Origin: Nageia nagi
Lineage: Eukaryota; Pinophyta
Reading direction: 5' to 3'
NCBI GenBank assembly: GCA_050084985.1
Contig: JBITNC010000001.1
Coordinates: 35,526,001 to 35,590,000 of the forward strand
Length of the DNA: 64,000 nt
Each line of letters opens with the position of its first letter. Positions within the stretch are counted from its first letter, which is position 1. The notes beneath the pieces were generated by a model. That model was not told the origin of the DNA. It did not search any database and saw only the letters and a list, made by a program, of their open reading frames with translations. Both the position numbers and the translations under genes were made by a program. Shown here piece after piece: positions 14,174 to 25,756 of the stretch.

Positions 14174-17053
14174 TGCTTGGTGTATTTTATTAATCACATA
14201 CATATAATATTTCTCATCATTAAGAAATGTTAATATAACAAACTATAAAATACAACATATTTTTCTCTTTAATATTTCAAGCATACCAAATTAGTTTAAT
14301 ATTTAGTTAGACTACATTTTACTTTACCATATGTATAGATAAACAACTAAATACAAGTTAAGCTTTTGGAATCATATAATATATTAGTTATTGCTAAGGC
14401 CTTTTGAATATTGATATATAGTTTGTGACTAGATATTTTAGAATATCACACACTTAGCATAATCTCTTTTGTTTATATGTTACAGCCTATATTTTTATGA
14501 GTACTTATTGTTTGGTGAATTTTTTCCAATAAATGACCTTAGTCATAGATTGTTGAGATATTAAATATCATAATCAATATCAACATTTTATTCTTAAACT
14601 AAAGAAAATAACTATTTGAAAAAGAAAAAAAAAAACTTATAAAAACTTGTAAATTTAGTTTTAAGTTAAACTATAAAATCTTTCTAAATTTCAACAAATT
14701 GTAATCCAACAAATATTAATTAAATACCCAATATTAATATTTACCACAACCACTTAAATACATATTAATAACGCTTACTATAAAAATTAACTATTATCCA
14801 CAACACCATCAATAATCTTGATTTTACTTGAAAAAAAAATGTCATTCCAAGGTTTAAAAAAGTATTTAGAATATAATTATTAATCTGAAAACGTTGGGTA
14901 GTATTCAGTAAATCCATGATTATATATTCCTTGGTCTTGTGCGAATCCATGATTAAAAACATTTCAATTTTCATTATTATATCTGTAAAGTAAGTATGCA
15001 TAGATGTCAGCCACTTTGTAAGCATTTCCTCTTTTTCTTATTTAATGAAGGTGAATTACGACCCTCGTAAGTGGAATTAATCATGGTTTTGGGTCATACC
15101 ACTTTTATATAAAAAAATTCAAATAAAATTGTAAAAAACAAATTATTAAAAATATTTGATACAAGAGTTAGATTTGTAAGGTATATATGTTATATAAATT
15201 ATATTTGAAGTATTAAAATAGTAAGAATTATAGTTCACTTATGTGAGCAAGGTAAATATATCGTACATGTAGACTATGCACACAATGTATGGACCTAAAT
15301 TTGGATGTAAATGTTGTATTGTGTATTTGTGATTTATTTTATAAGGGAATATGGATTTTTTGATGTTATATTTGTAATTCTTTTATTTTTTGATTTGATA
15401 TATAATAGATGAAGAATCAAGATGTAAAATGGTAGAATTATACAATATTAATAAAATAAAGTAAGTTTAATCTAAAAGATCTCTATATTGATAAAATGAA
15501 ATACGCTCATTTTTTAAATATACAACATAATCACTATTTAAAAATAATCAATCTTGATATATGTGAAAGAATATAGAGGCGAGACAAGACCTAATAGAAA
15601 ATTTAAAATGAAAATATGGGTTATCTACAATGCAAAAATTATTTTTGTAATACACATATAACTTATATATGTACAATATGTGGGAAGGTGTGAGTAGGTA
15701 GGTCTATGGGCTATAAAACTTTAGTAGTGGGAGATGTGAGTTAGGATTTTTTAGCCTAAAATTAGTCTGAAATAAACATCTTTAGAATAATATGCAAAAA
15801 ACATAGTTGATGTAGTACCAAGTTTAGTAAAGTAACAAATATTTGTGTTTACATCTTGCCTCTAGTTTATTTAGCATGCTTAGCGGCAACAAGTACTACA
15901 AGTACACCATATAAACCAAAGAAGAAATATACTTAACTCATTGTTGGGAAAACCATGAACAAAACTAGTAAGGCTATTGATGTTGTTAACTTGTTTTGTA
16001 TCCATACTTGAATGAGAGATTACAAATTTCTAATGAAGTCATCGTTAGATAAAACAATTGATTTTGTATCACAAAAAATATTGTTTGCCTTAAAGTATAT
16101 TGTGAAGTCTATATTAACCCTCAATGCATTTATTGAGGAATATCTATTATGCTTTTGCATTATGAACACCAAATGGTTATATTGACCTTCTTATGTTAAA
16201 AATGTTATGTTTTTGCATTGAGTAACAACAAATGTGCACAACAACCTTATTGCACTCATATGAAAAAGTTGTTACATTAAGAACCATTAAGTGCATGTAG
16301 TAACCTTATTATGCTAAAAATGTTTATTGTTGTACTAGAATCACTAAGTATACACAAGGGTCTTTATATATTTATATATTATATTTGTTGAGAAATATGA
16401 TCCCTATTTAATGAATTTTACTAAAGTTACCAAATAAGTTATAAATTCCATTTATTTTAACTATTATGTATTTATAAAAAAGCTAATTCTTAATTGATAT
16501 ATATTATATTATTTGTCAAGAAATTCTAATAAAGATATTAAATAAGTTATAAATTTGATAAATTTCATGTTCTAGCTATCTACAAAGTAATTATAGATAA
16601 ATAAAATAATTTATAGTAGTAATAAATATAATTTATTTATTAATGAAATGAATATAAAACAATATGTCTAAAATGATGTGTCTCAAGAGTGTATTATAAC
16701 AACATACAACAAATTAGGGCATTCAAGATTTAACTATATAAGTATTACAACTTAGATCTAGCATGTATATCAAATGGAAATAAGAAAAGTGATAGTTGTG
16801 CACTTATATCATGAGTACCAACCCTTCAAATTTTTCTACCAATGATATGGAATTATAATCTACAATGCATTTTATTACAAAAAAGCCTTTAAATAGGTAA
16901 GATTACAAAGAATACCATGGTAATGTACACATGGTATTGAGAACACAATATTACAAGATAACCATAAACATTAAAGGACCTTAACGATAACTATGGTTTG
17001 AGGAACATGGTATTGAGAATACGTTTTATAAGACAACCATAAATATTAAGGGA
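14174..17053. other. Region without recognisable genes
   Basis: AT-rich sequence with no open frame that resembles a known protein on either strand. It holds only the small repeats listed separately at 16115-16360 and 16929-17058. Confidence 0.55.
16115..16360. repeat. Degenerate tandem repeat, about 65-80-bp period
   Basis: Three to four imperfect units, each with a core like CCTTATT..TGTTAAAAATGTT followed by a short segment ending in AAGTGCA or AATGTGCAC. Identity between units is low, so this is an old tandem duplication. No coding potential. Confidence 0.5.
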
Positions 17054-17058
17054 TGTTA
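16929..17058. repeat. Direct duplication, 76-bp period
   Basis: The motif ACATGGTATTGAGAA, with about 40 following bases (AACCATAAA..ATTAA), occurs at 16929 and again at 17005. The second copy runs into the left terminal repeat of the candidate TRIM element. Confidence 0.7.
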
Positions 17059-18719
17059 AATAATTTTTCTAAAGTATTACTTTATACTAGATACCTAATT
17101 ATGGAATTTATCATTATTATTATTCCTCATCATTCCTCCCAACAACAAGAGCTTTGGTCCCCAAAGCTTAGGAGGAGGGGGTAAGAAGAAAACCCAAATG
17201 AACAAGATACAAAGTGGTTGATGTTGATGCAATCTCCAAAGCTAAAATTTTGAAGCAATCCAGGAGAGATAAAATGATGACCACAAAATTACTAGAATAT
17301 TGACTATGACTCTTTTCTCCTTAAGATTAACCATATAGAAGTCCAAGGAATGATAGGCCATGGTAGAACGAAACTACAAATCCAAGTGACAGAGTACCCA
17401 ATGCATAAGCTATGAGATATCTAATAAACAAAAGTGATAGTTGCAAAAAGAATCCCAAAAATTAATTTTTGATTCATGGAAGAACCAATAGAACATTGCA
17501 AGAATCTTTGAAGCATGGAAGCATCAAAATAGTGTGAAGATCAAGTATTTTGAAAATGTAGCCCATTTGCCAAAGGATGCAAAGAGAGTCCCTCAACTTC
17601 AATCCAAGGCATGAATTTTTTTTAATGATGGAATTATAGAAGAAGAAAGAGGTCAAAACTTAAAGAATAATGTTTCAAATAGATCCAAAATTGGACTTTG
17701 GATAACAAAGATACAACATTATTAATATTTTATTAATTAGTGAAAAATAATTAATGAAGGAGATCCACTATAAAAGAATGAGTCACACAAAAAAAATAGG
17801 TAAACTATGCCATGCAACCACTCATTATGAAGCTATTGAAGTGACAAAGCCAATGAAATAGATAACATGCCAAATAGAGGTTGAGGAAGAAGTTATAACA
17901 AAAACTCCTTCAAAGGTGAAAATTGCCCAAATAATTACAATTTTGATTTGTCCATGATACCAAAATGCATGCCAAAAAATGATGAGTCAAATAAAAAAGA
18001 GACAAAAATGGAGGACAATTGCCAAGTGGAAATTAGAAGATGATGATGAACATTCATTACATTTTGTCCAATTGTCTCCCCTTGAAAAAGGGTAGTTGCG
18101 GTCCTTATATAAATAGGAAACTTATAGAAGCCATAATTTTTGATATAGAGCTTCATTTTTCATGTTCTTTATACCATTGAAAGGTCTATATGTTTGCAAT
18201 GCACATACCAAATTTCATTCCATTTGGACTAGTGTAGGACCTTTTTTATCATCACCAAATATAATTATAGATCTTCTCAACCTAGAGATGAACGCAACTC
18301 CAATTTAGTAGGACTATGCAAGGGTGAATGGGTATGGAGAATAAAAACCTTGAATCAATGGAACTTTCTCTTGATTCACTTATTCTAAGATATGGAAAGG
18401 ATACCAAAGCAATGAGGAGAAGTATAGATCTGATGCAAAGTGAGATTTGTTGTCTTTCAAATCTAAAAAAAAAGACACAACAGAGAATGGGAATGAGCCC
18501 AAAGCATGAATGATGGTTGGAAGGAGGGGAATGACATGAAGCCAATCCCTCCTCATATTTGACAACAAATCTAAGAGTTGAGATCCTAAAGATAAGGAAT
18601 TGGTCTAATACCAATTATATAGATAACTAATACCAATGATATTAAATAAATATGTATAAAGCATTATTTTATCCTAGCTACCTAATTATGGAATTTATCA
18701 TTATTATTATTCCTCATCA
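17054..18719 (-). mobile_element. Candidate TRIM-like element with about 80-bp terminal direct repeats
   Basis: Two direct repeats, 17054-17132 and 18637-18719, share a 46-base core that is near-identical (around TAATTATGGAATTTATCATT) and both end CCTCATCA. Next to the left copy is TTCCTCCC, which reads GGGAGGAA on the minus strand and could be a polypurine tract. Inside the right copy the minus strand reads TTGGTATTAG, resembling the start of an initiator-Met primer site. The 1.5-kb interior has no convincing coding sequence. These features fit a terminal-repeat retrotransposon in miniature, but I could not match a target-site duplication, so the boundaries are uncertain. Confidence 0.45.
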
Positions 18720-20449
18720 ACCAACCCTTTGTAATATATACTTGAAAATTCAATGGTTTCATGGGAACTCATATTTGTCCCATATTTCATAAGGGTTAGG
18801 GTTAACTTCAATGATTATCAATCTCTTCTTTATGTATTAAAAATCAAAATTGTAATGAAATATGAGCTCAAAACATGCATTGAATCACCTTAACTAGAGA
18901 AACAAAGGATCTTAGAGACTCTAGGACTAAATTAAGCAACCCAATAAACTTTCAAAATCATGATAACTAAGTAGAACAAGGTCAAGGTTGACCTTGTAGC
19001 ATGGAAAAAAAAAGAGATCAACCTCATTTTAGGTGTTTTATAAGTTGTAACAAATTGTAAGGATTGTCTAGTGAGTTTGGGATCCCTCTCCTTTAGTTTA
19101 ATCTCTTTGATTTTATAAATAACTGATACTTTTTTTTCAAAATGCTATCCAATTTATCTCAATGATTAGTAATGATTTTCTTGATTTCTTAGCTTTGTAA
19201 TTATATTCTTTTGTAGTTTGAAATATTGGAAAATATGGAGATCTTGATCTTTTTCAATGATAGCACTTGATAATAGATATTCAAAAACTTGACCACTAAA
19301 GAGCTTAAAGATTTGAAATTATTTTAGAACCTTCTTTTATACCTTGCAACAAGAGGAGCATTTTAGGTGATATTACACTAAAATTAAGATGAAATTTATT
19401 TGAATTCTCTAATTGATTTTATTCTTTTTAGATACTTAAAAATTATGGTTTTAAAATAAATAAAAAATCAAAATTAGGTGTCTATAATTTTCCCTCTTTG
19501 GATATGTAATAGTAGGAACAAGGACTACATTTCAAAAATAAGGAAAGGAAAATATATTATTTCTTTTGATGATACTTTCTTGAAAACACTATACCAAAAA
19601 AATTCTTTTATGGTAGTTTATAACTACCCCAAATCCCTTTATACATGGTTATATGCCCATCACCTATGATCCTTGTTAGATTTTAATATTTTTATATAAA
19701 CTTGATAAATTAGTCCTTTTAAGCCTTATCAAAAGAAACAACAAGATAACTGATAAAAAAAATAACCCAAAAAATAATAAAGAAAGGTAAGATATTAACA
19801 CACTTCACCCAATGTGGGCTACATCAATACAAAATCCTTCAACTATTGTATTGAACCAATATTCCACATGTTACCATGAATACACCAACAACATAAATAA
19901 GTATAACCTCACTACAAATATCTCAAACTCTCAAATATAACATCAAAATCACAAACTACAAGTTCACAAAACTACATTACATCCTCAATCAAAACCCCTG
20001 AACTTATAGGAGAGCTACCATTCATATTTGACCTCAAAATGGTCAAGAAATCCACGGGATAACATTCCATGCTAATTCTAACTTCCAACAAAAAAATTAG
20101 ATCTTGAAATAGTGTAATTGATTACCTAAAATGGAGTTTAATGATCTTTATTTTCTTATTTTCTTGTGTTAGACCAATTAGTAACTCCTAATCAACCTTC
20201 AATATACCAAATAATATCCTAATGCCCAAAATGGCCCTTCATTGATTGACATACTAGTTGGTTGATCCTCCTATTGATCTCTCCAAGATTGACACTTTGA
20301 GTATCGATCATAAATAAAGTCATAGAGATTCAAACATAGCCTATAAATCAAGCTCTATACTTAACAATGTCCTACTTGGATAATGATTCCAATACAACAC
20401 ACTGCAACAAGGGTTGAAAGCTTCTCATCTTGATCTTTACTCCCCATGA
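18720..20449. other. Region without recognisable genes
   Basis: No recognisable coding sequence. The right part (about 19800-20450) lies directly downstream, in the minus sense, of the copia RNase H remnant. It probably contains that element's 3' untranslated region and LTR, but I found no paired repeat to prove it. Confidence 0.45.
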
Positions 20450-21730
20450 CCAATCGAGGTTGAGCAAAATCCTAACTTATCCTTTGTTACAAATTTATTG
20501 AACATGTCTACAATATTTTATGAAGTATGAATCTTTCCCAACTTTACTAAAACCATCCTTCAATACTAATTGAATGAAGTGATACCTAATTTGAATATGT
20601 TTGGGTTCTTAAATGGAAGGTTGAGTTCTTTGCAATATGGATAGCACTTTGAATATTAATCCAAAGCTTTTCATATTATTTCTCCTTACCAAATTTCTTA
20701 AACAATATTTGCAACTAAATCAACTCCTTGCTAACCTCTATAGCAAAAAAATATTCATCTTATATGGTTGAGAGAGATACAACCTATTGGAGTATAAAGA
20801 TATAACTAATAATTGTACCACCAATGGTAAAGATATAACCTATAGTACTTCTCCCACCATCAAGATCATTTGCCATATATAAATCAACATAACCTTATAA
20901 GCAACCAATAAAACCTCTAGAACACAAAGAGTAATGAGAAGTACCCCTTAAAAACTTGAGAATCCACTTAATTACTTCCCAATGACTCTTTCTTAGATTA
21001 TTCATAAACTTGCTTATAACTCCCATTGCTTATGTTATATTTGATCTAGTACACACCATTGTATACATTAAACTCGCAATTATCAAATCATAGGTAATCT
21101 TATTCATATACTCTTATTCCTCATTTTTCTAAATATTGAATCTTTAGTAAGTTTAAAATATCTTTTTAATAGTGTATTTATAGATTTTGCATCCTTCATA
21201 TTAAACCTTTTTAGGACCTTTTCAATATAATATTATTGATTAAAATTTAATATGTGCTTTTGTTTATCTCTAGTGGTTTTCAATCCAAGAATTTGTTTAG
21301 CCTCACCCAAATCCTTCATTACAAAAGTTATAGCTAACTTGTTTTTAAGATTAATAATATCATGTGTACTAGTTCTTGCTACCAATATATCATCAACATA
21401 CAAAAGGAAGATAATATAGATTCCATTGTTTGTATTCTTAAAATACACAATGATATTATTAACATCTAGTGAATTCATTGGTTACCATGAAAATGTCAAA
21501 ATTAAGGTACCATTATCTAGGAGCTTGTTTAAGGCCATACAAGTTCTTTTCCAACTTATACACATAACCTTCTTTATGTTTGAAATTGAAACCTTAAGGT
21601 TTTTACATGTAAATTTCCTCCTCCAAATCCCCTTTGAAAAAAGTTATCTTTACATCCAATTATTCAAGAAATAGACTTCCATGAGTCATAATACTCAATA
21701 TTGCTATAATGGAGGTCATTTTTACAATTG
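20450..21730 (-). pseudogene. Ty1/copia pol remnant: RT and RNase H
   Basis: Decayed 3' half of a Ty1/copia polyprotein. In sense order: the RT fingers segment GDLEEEIYM and LEKNLYGLKQAPR at about 21540-21650; an 81-residue open stretch at 21233-21478 with the catalytic motif LLYVDDILVA followed by MKDLGEAKQILG; then RNase H at about 20720-20990 with KSHWEVIKWILKFLRGTSHY and GGRSTIGYIFTIGGT; and the typical C-terminal tail KIHTS..NIVDM..K.VT near 20480-20560. The motif order and wording are diagnostic of copia rather than gypsy. Stops and frameshifts separate the blocks. Gag, protease and integrase are missing here. Confidence 0.88.
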
Positions 21731-22300
21731 AATAAGGATAATTTTAAGAGCCCTTTCTAAAAAGCAACTTGGAAAATTTTGGGTGAATTAGATTCATAGT
21801 AGAGGTGATTTTAAATAAAAATTTTAAAAATTTAAAGGTGAATTTGAAGCTAGAGAAAAAAATTATAGATTTTTTTGGTGAATTTTAAAATTCATTTTTT
21901 TCATGGTAGCAAACTATGGACTTCTACTAACTAGGTGTAGGGGTGGTAGCAAGCTACTACTATTCAAAAGCAACATCCTATTACCTTCGCTATGTGCTAA
22001 CTATCAAGTCATGGTGCTACATGTAAATTATCTATATATAGGCAATAAATGACTCATTCTATCATTTTATCCACTTGTCCAGAGCTATCTTTTTCTACAA
22101 ATCACATAAAATTTATTTATGCATTTAGATAAATACATTTGCTTGCACTAATACATGCATTGAATATTTAATTTAATGATATAATGTTTATCTTGAATAT
22201 TATCATAATATTAATAATTGTCTTGAATATCGTTATGTATTATAGACTAACCCTATTTATGTAGATACATGCTGACCTAAGGAGTAGGTCATATTATTAT

Positions 22301-22314
22301 CTATATAAATAGGG
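22301..22314 (+). promoter_or_regulatory. Element A 5' LTR: conserved TATA box
   Basis: CTATATAAATAGGG. The same motif sits at the matching place in all four LTRs of elements A and C although most surrounding sequence has diverged. It is the likely core promoter of the family. Confidence 0.65.
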
Positions 22315-22569
22315 ATCTAATAGTAAGTCCATATTAAGGAGATACATGATCCCATATCTAGTCTTGGTGGTGGAAATCCTTTAGGTGTCTTTTGATAGTG
22401 CCATTCAAGGCTATGGTTTGTGTATTTCCTTATGCAAGCTATTCTAACACTGATGATTTATTTGGATATCATATCATTGATCAAAACATCTATATGAAAA
22501 TTATTGATTTGATTTGAAATCAAAGAGCATTCTAATGAAGGTCACTGGCATTCCTTATTCATTCCAAAT

Positions 22570-22616
22570 ACACCATTGATGCTCCTCCTATACAACATAT
22601 AGACCTCCTATGGTCC
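22570..22616 (+). repeat. Element A 5' LTR: paired 16-bp palindromes
   Basis: ACACCATTGATGCTCC at 22570 and AGACCTCCTATGGTCC at 22601, 31 bp apart. They correspond to the palindrome cluster of the C LTR, which has three copies. Pairing is partly lost. Confidence 0.6.
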
Positions 22617-22890
22617 TCTTTTCATTGTATTTCAAGTTAGAGCTTTTGGAGCAGATTTCTCTATCATCCACATATCAAATACATCATCATTCTTTGGTAC
22701 TACATACACTCTATAAGGTAAGTATGCAAATTATAATTCTTGATTGGTATTGTTGTCCTCATTCTAAGTGGTTATCTTCTTCACCTATTATCTGTATGGT
22801 CTAAATTGCTATGCATAGCTTGAAATAGGTTAATTTGGGTTTTTTGTAATTGTTTATTTATTTACTTACTCAAAAATATTTGTAAACATT

Positions 22891-22908
22891 TGGTTAACCC
22901 AATGAGAA
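22891..22908 (+). other. Element A: decayed primer-binding site
   Basis: TGGTTAACCCAATGAGAA, two bases after the LTR end. It aligns with element C's primer site TGGTGAACCCGACGTGAA with four changes, the middle two at its CpG. Confidence 0.8.
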
Positions 22909-22926
22909 ATCTTAACTTCTAAAAAT

Positions 22927-25040
22927 ATGAATGATTCATTAGATCTTTTAGCATTAAATCAATCAAAGCTTAAACCAACTAAAAGAAAAAGAAAATCATG
23001 AAAAGGTATAACATCAATAAGAAAAAGTGCTAGGTTAAATAAAGATAGTGTCCCTTTGGCTATTGAAGCAAATTTTCCTAATGATGAATCTTATAATGGA
23101 GATTTTTAAGACAATGATAACCTTAGTAAAATAAGCATAAATATAACAAATGATGAATCTTATCATGGGACTTAGAAGACAATGAGAGCCCTAAAGGAGA
23201 AATAATCCAACCTTTTGAAAATGAATGTCAATTAACCCTTTATCAATCTAAAAAATCTAATAATCTAAATCTACCAAAAGATAAATTAAGGTTAGTGCAA
23301 GAATTTATAAAGCTCCTTGGGGTATTCTATAAGTTTACTAAAGATCATACCATACCTCATTCATTTTCATATCATCTATGAATTTTTGATTGAAAATAAT
23401 TCTAGGTCACATTCTAAGATACTATTGGCTAAGCCACTCTTGTCGTTCACCTTAATGAGTTAGAATAAGACCATTTGCAGTCTAAATCTTGTTGAAATGG
23501 ACTACTCATGGCCCATTTTTCCTATAGAAAGCCATGTCAATTTTTGTATACTTTATCCTTCCATCTCTAAGTCAAACTTTCATCAATCTACATCATCTTT
23601 AACACTTGTAAAAAATTTAAAAGATCATGAATCAATAACATTAGAAGAAGCTAATTATGCACATTCAGATGATGAGATGGTTGAATTTGATAATGAGTTA
23701 GATAATGAATTAGAAATAGAATTAAAAATTGATCTTGTAGTGCAATGTCTTATCAATGCTTACCCTTACTGGTCAAATAGAGAAAAAAATTTATAGAGAT
23801 ATAAGTAATAAAAATAATAGGCACACAATCTTATCGAAAAGCTCAAATAAGTGTAAGATAGGTAATCATAAGAGAATTGGATAATCAACTAATCCAAGAA
23901 TGGAGAGATCAAAAATGGGAGATTTACTCCTAAGACACTTGAATGTGAGAATGAGTAAGAAGTTGAGAAATGTGATCTCCTAGAGAAAAATAATAATAAT
24001 GAAGTTATGCGAAATGAAAAATTAGAGAAAAGGATGGCATAATTGAAAGAAATGGCTAAATAATTAAAGAGGTTAATGCTATTAAGTAAAGAAAAAGAAG
24101 GTGAACAGTTAAATAAAAGGCACTCCTTCTATGCAAAAATAAAATGAAAAACATGGAAAGGGAAAGACATAGATTTTCACAATTATGATGACATTAGTGA
24201 TCCAAGGATACATATTGCAATTTTTGAAGAAGCAAACTTTTGTTATCAACATGATGAACATATGTTAGCAAGATTATTTCAACTTAGTTTAGGGAAAGAA
24301 TCTTCTGAATGGTTCTAAAGTCTATAAAATCAAAGCATCACTAAATATGAGCAATTAAAACAAGAATTCATAAATCAATATCAACATAAAATAAAAAGAA
24401 AACCAACCCTTATCAATTTAGCAAGAATGAGAAAGGTGAGAACTAGTCATTTGAGGATTTGTAAAAACATGGAAGAAAATAGCCACATTCATAAATTTGA
24501 ATGAAAAAAAGCTAAAGCATATGTTAATCAAATATCTTAGAGATGAGATGATATTAGAATTCTTCAACTATATAGAACAACCCCTTTCTAAGATGATTAT
24601 GTCCATGGTTTAAAAATAGAAGCACCTAGGAAAAATTGGTTATTGAAATTTAAAAGAGAAGAAAAGAAACTATTAACTATGAAAATAATAGCAATAGTTA
24701 CAATGGCAAAAGAAACATCTTGTCCATCTAAGAATAAAACCCCTAGAGTATACACTAAAATTACAAAAGATCATGATGAACTCTTACAATCATTACTTCA
24801 AAAGGGTTTGATCTAATTACCACCCATGAGTTAAAAGGTCACTAAAACTATAGGTGGATTTTGTAGGTATCATAGAATTCATGGACACAAAACATGTGAA
24901 TGTAAAAGGTTTAAATATGTTGTCCAAGACTTGATAGACAAAAAATGAAAATCATTCAAAAAATAAGAAGATAAGAAAAAGGATCCTATACATCTAGATA
25001 ATGAGAAATTGGGGATTTACAAGAACCCCATGCCATAGCA
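22927..25040 (+). pseudogene. Element A: decayed gag
   Basis: Gag of the Tat-lineage element. A start at 22927 lies just after the primer site. The N-terminal part includes a basic stretch (PTKRKRKS) and an acidic stretch in the open segment 23497-23796. The gag domain is at about 24180-24440, with DPRIHIAIFEEANF, LFQLSLGKESSEWF and LKQEFINQYQHKIKRKP. A zinc-binding-like motif C-R-Y-H-R-I-H-G-H-K-T-C at about 24860-24905 is followed by DLIDKK, as in Tat gag proteins. Several stops and frameshifts are present. Where protease should follow, the sequence passes into 3'-untranslated-type sequence instead. Confidence 0.82.
23468..23514 (+). repeat. Element A gag leader: paired 16-bp palindromes
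   Basis: AGACCATTTGCAGTCT (23468-23483) and GGACTACTCATGGCCC (23499-23514), start-to-start 31 bp. The first has perfect 4-bp outer arms AGAC/GTCT. They belong to the family seen in the LTR and 3' region. They overlap the gag-region open frames. Confidence 0.65.
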
Positions 25041-25275
25041 TAACACAACAATATTATATACATAAGGTAATATGATGAAAAAGTCATTTATCATAGGACC
25101 ACAACAAGGAAAACATCAAAATTAAGCTAACACCAATGGAGGCACAAGGTCCTCTGGTTATGTCATTTGGTAAACATGCATGATCATACTAACACTAATG
25201 GAACTGATACTAGGATAGATGAAACCTATCAATGTCATGATGGAAAAAATGGAGGATCATTTTGAAATCATATCA

Positions 25276-25322
25276 AGAGCACTAGTGCTCCATTTTTATC
25301 AACAATGGACCACTCATGGTCC
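25276..25322 (+). repeat. Element A 3' region: paired 16-bp palindromes
   Basis: AGAGCACTAGTGCTCC (25276-25291) and GGACCACTCATGGTCC (25307-25322), spaced 31 bp. They are in the same order and orientation, relative to the element, as the pair downstream of pol in C. This locates the 3' untranslated region of A here and shows that pol is missing between gag and this point. Confidence 0.8.
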
Positions 25323-25359
25323 TCTTTTATAGTCAAATTTTATCAAAATAAAAATTTAA

Positions 25360-25450
25360 GGAATGCCCATTGGCATGGATTTTAGTTCCTAGATCATTTT
25401 ATCTTTTCAAGCCTCTTGGCATAGATTTTTAGCTCTCATATTATCATAAA
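25360..25450 (+). repeat. Element A: isolated units of the 40-bp 3' repeat
   Basis: One clear unit (GCCTCTTGGCATAGA..TTTAGCTCTCAT at about 25409-25445) and one weaker unit before it. They match the array at 42971-43320. They lie on the gag side of the antisense gene, so that gene sits inside the repeat-bearing 3' region. Confidence 0.7.
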
Positions 25451-25566
25451 ATTCATGTAAAAATAATAATGCAAAATAAACAACAATTGTATTTTATATT
25501 TCATAAAAAAGGTTAATCATTTTACAAAATCTCAGCATGGCTGAGTTATAATCATGTACATAAAAG

Positions 25567-25756
25567 CTATAGTCTCCTAGAAGGACCCCCTCCTCCTATG
25601 CTAGAACTAGTAGCCTTGCTAGAGCCACTACCCCTACACCTTACCTTGTATTTTTCAACCCTCACCTTTTCTTCCCCTACTTCTCTCTCAACCTTGCACA
25701 ATTGCTCGTAAAGGTCCTAGATCTGTGTGTTGGCTTTTTGTAGATCTTGTATAGGG
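25567..25756 (-). pseudogene. Antisense PMD gene, C-terminal part
   Basis: Minus-strand coding segment ending at a TAG at 25567. It reads HPIQDLQKANTQI, one stop, then DLYEQLCKVEREVGEEK, a heptad-like charged stretch, followed by a Ser/Gly-rich tail (GSGSSKATSSS, then GGGGPSRR). A coiled-coil end with a low-complexity tail is plausible for a PMD gene carried by a retrotransposon. Its upstream continuation is at 40502 on the far side of element B, where the last open segment before the junction is acidic (YKDSYDIEEETIP). That the two halves are one gene is inferred from strand, order and B's position. Confidence 0.6.

Larger units (their letters stand above)
22097..22888 (+). repeat. Element A: 5' LTR
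   Basis: About 792 bp, aligning throughout with the second copy at 43747-44531 and, more distantly, with the reverse complement of the C LTRs. The end TTTGTAAACA at 22888 is identical to the end of C's 5' LTR. The start is set by comparison with C (…CACATAAAA) and is accurate to a few bases. It contains two decayed 16-bp palindromes at 22570-22585 and 22601-22616. Confidence 0.85.

Noticed and set aside
18328-18614. Overlapping open frames of about 60-110 residues on both strands
   Set aside because: No resemblance to known proteins. They lie inside the candidate TRIM interior and overlap each other on opposite strands, as expected by chance.
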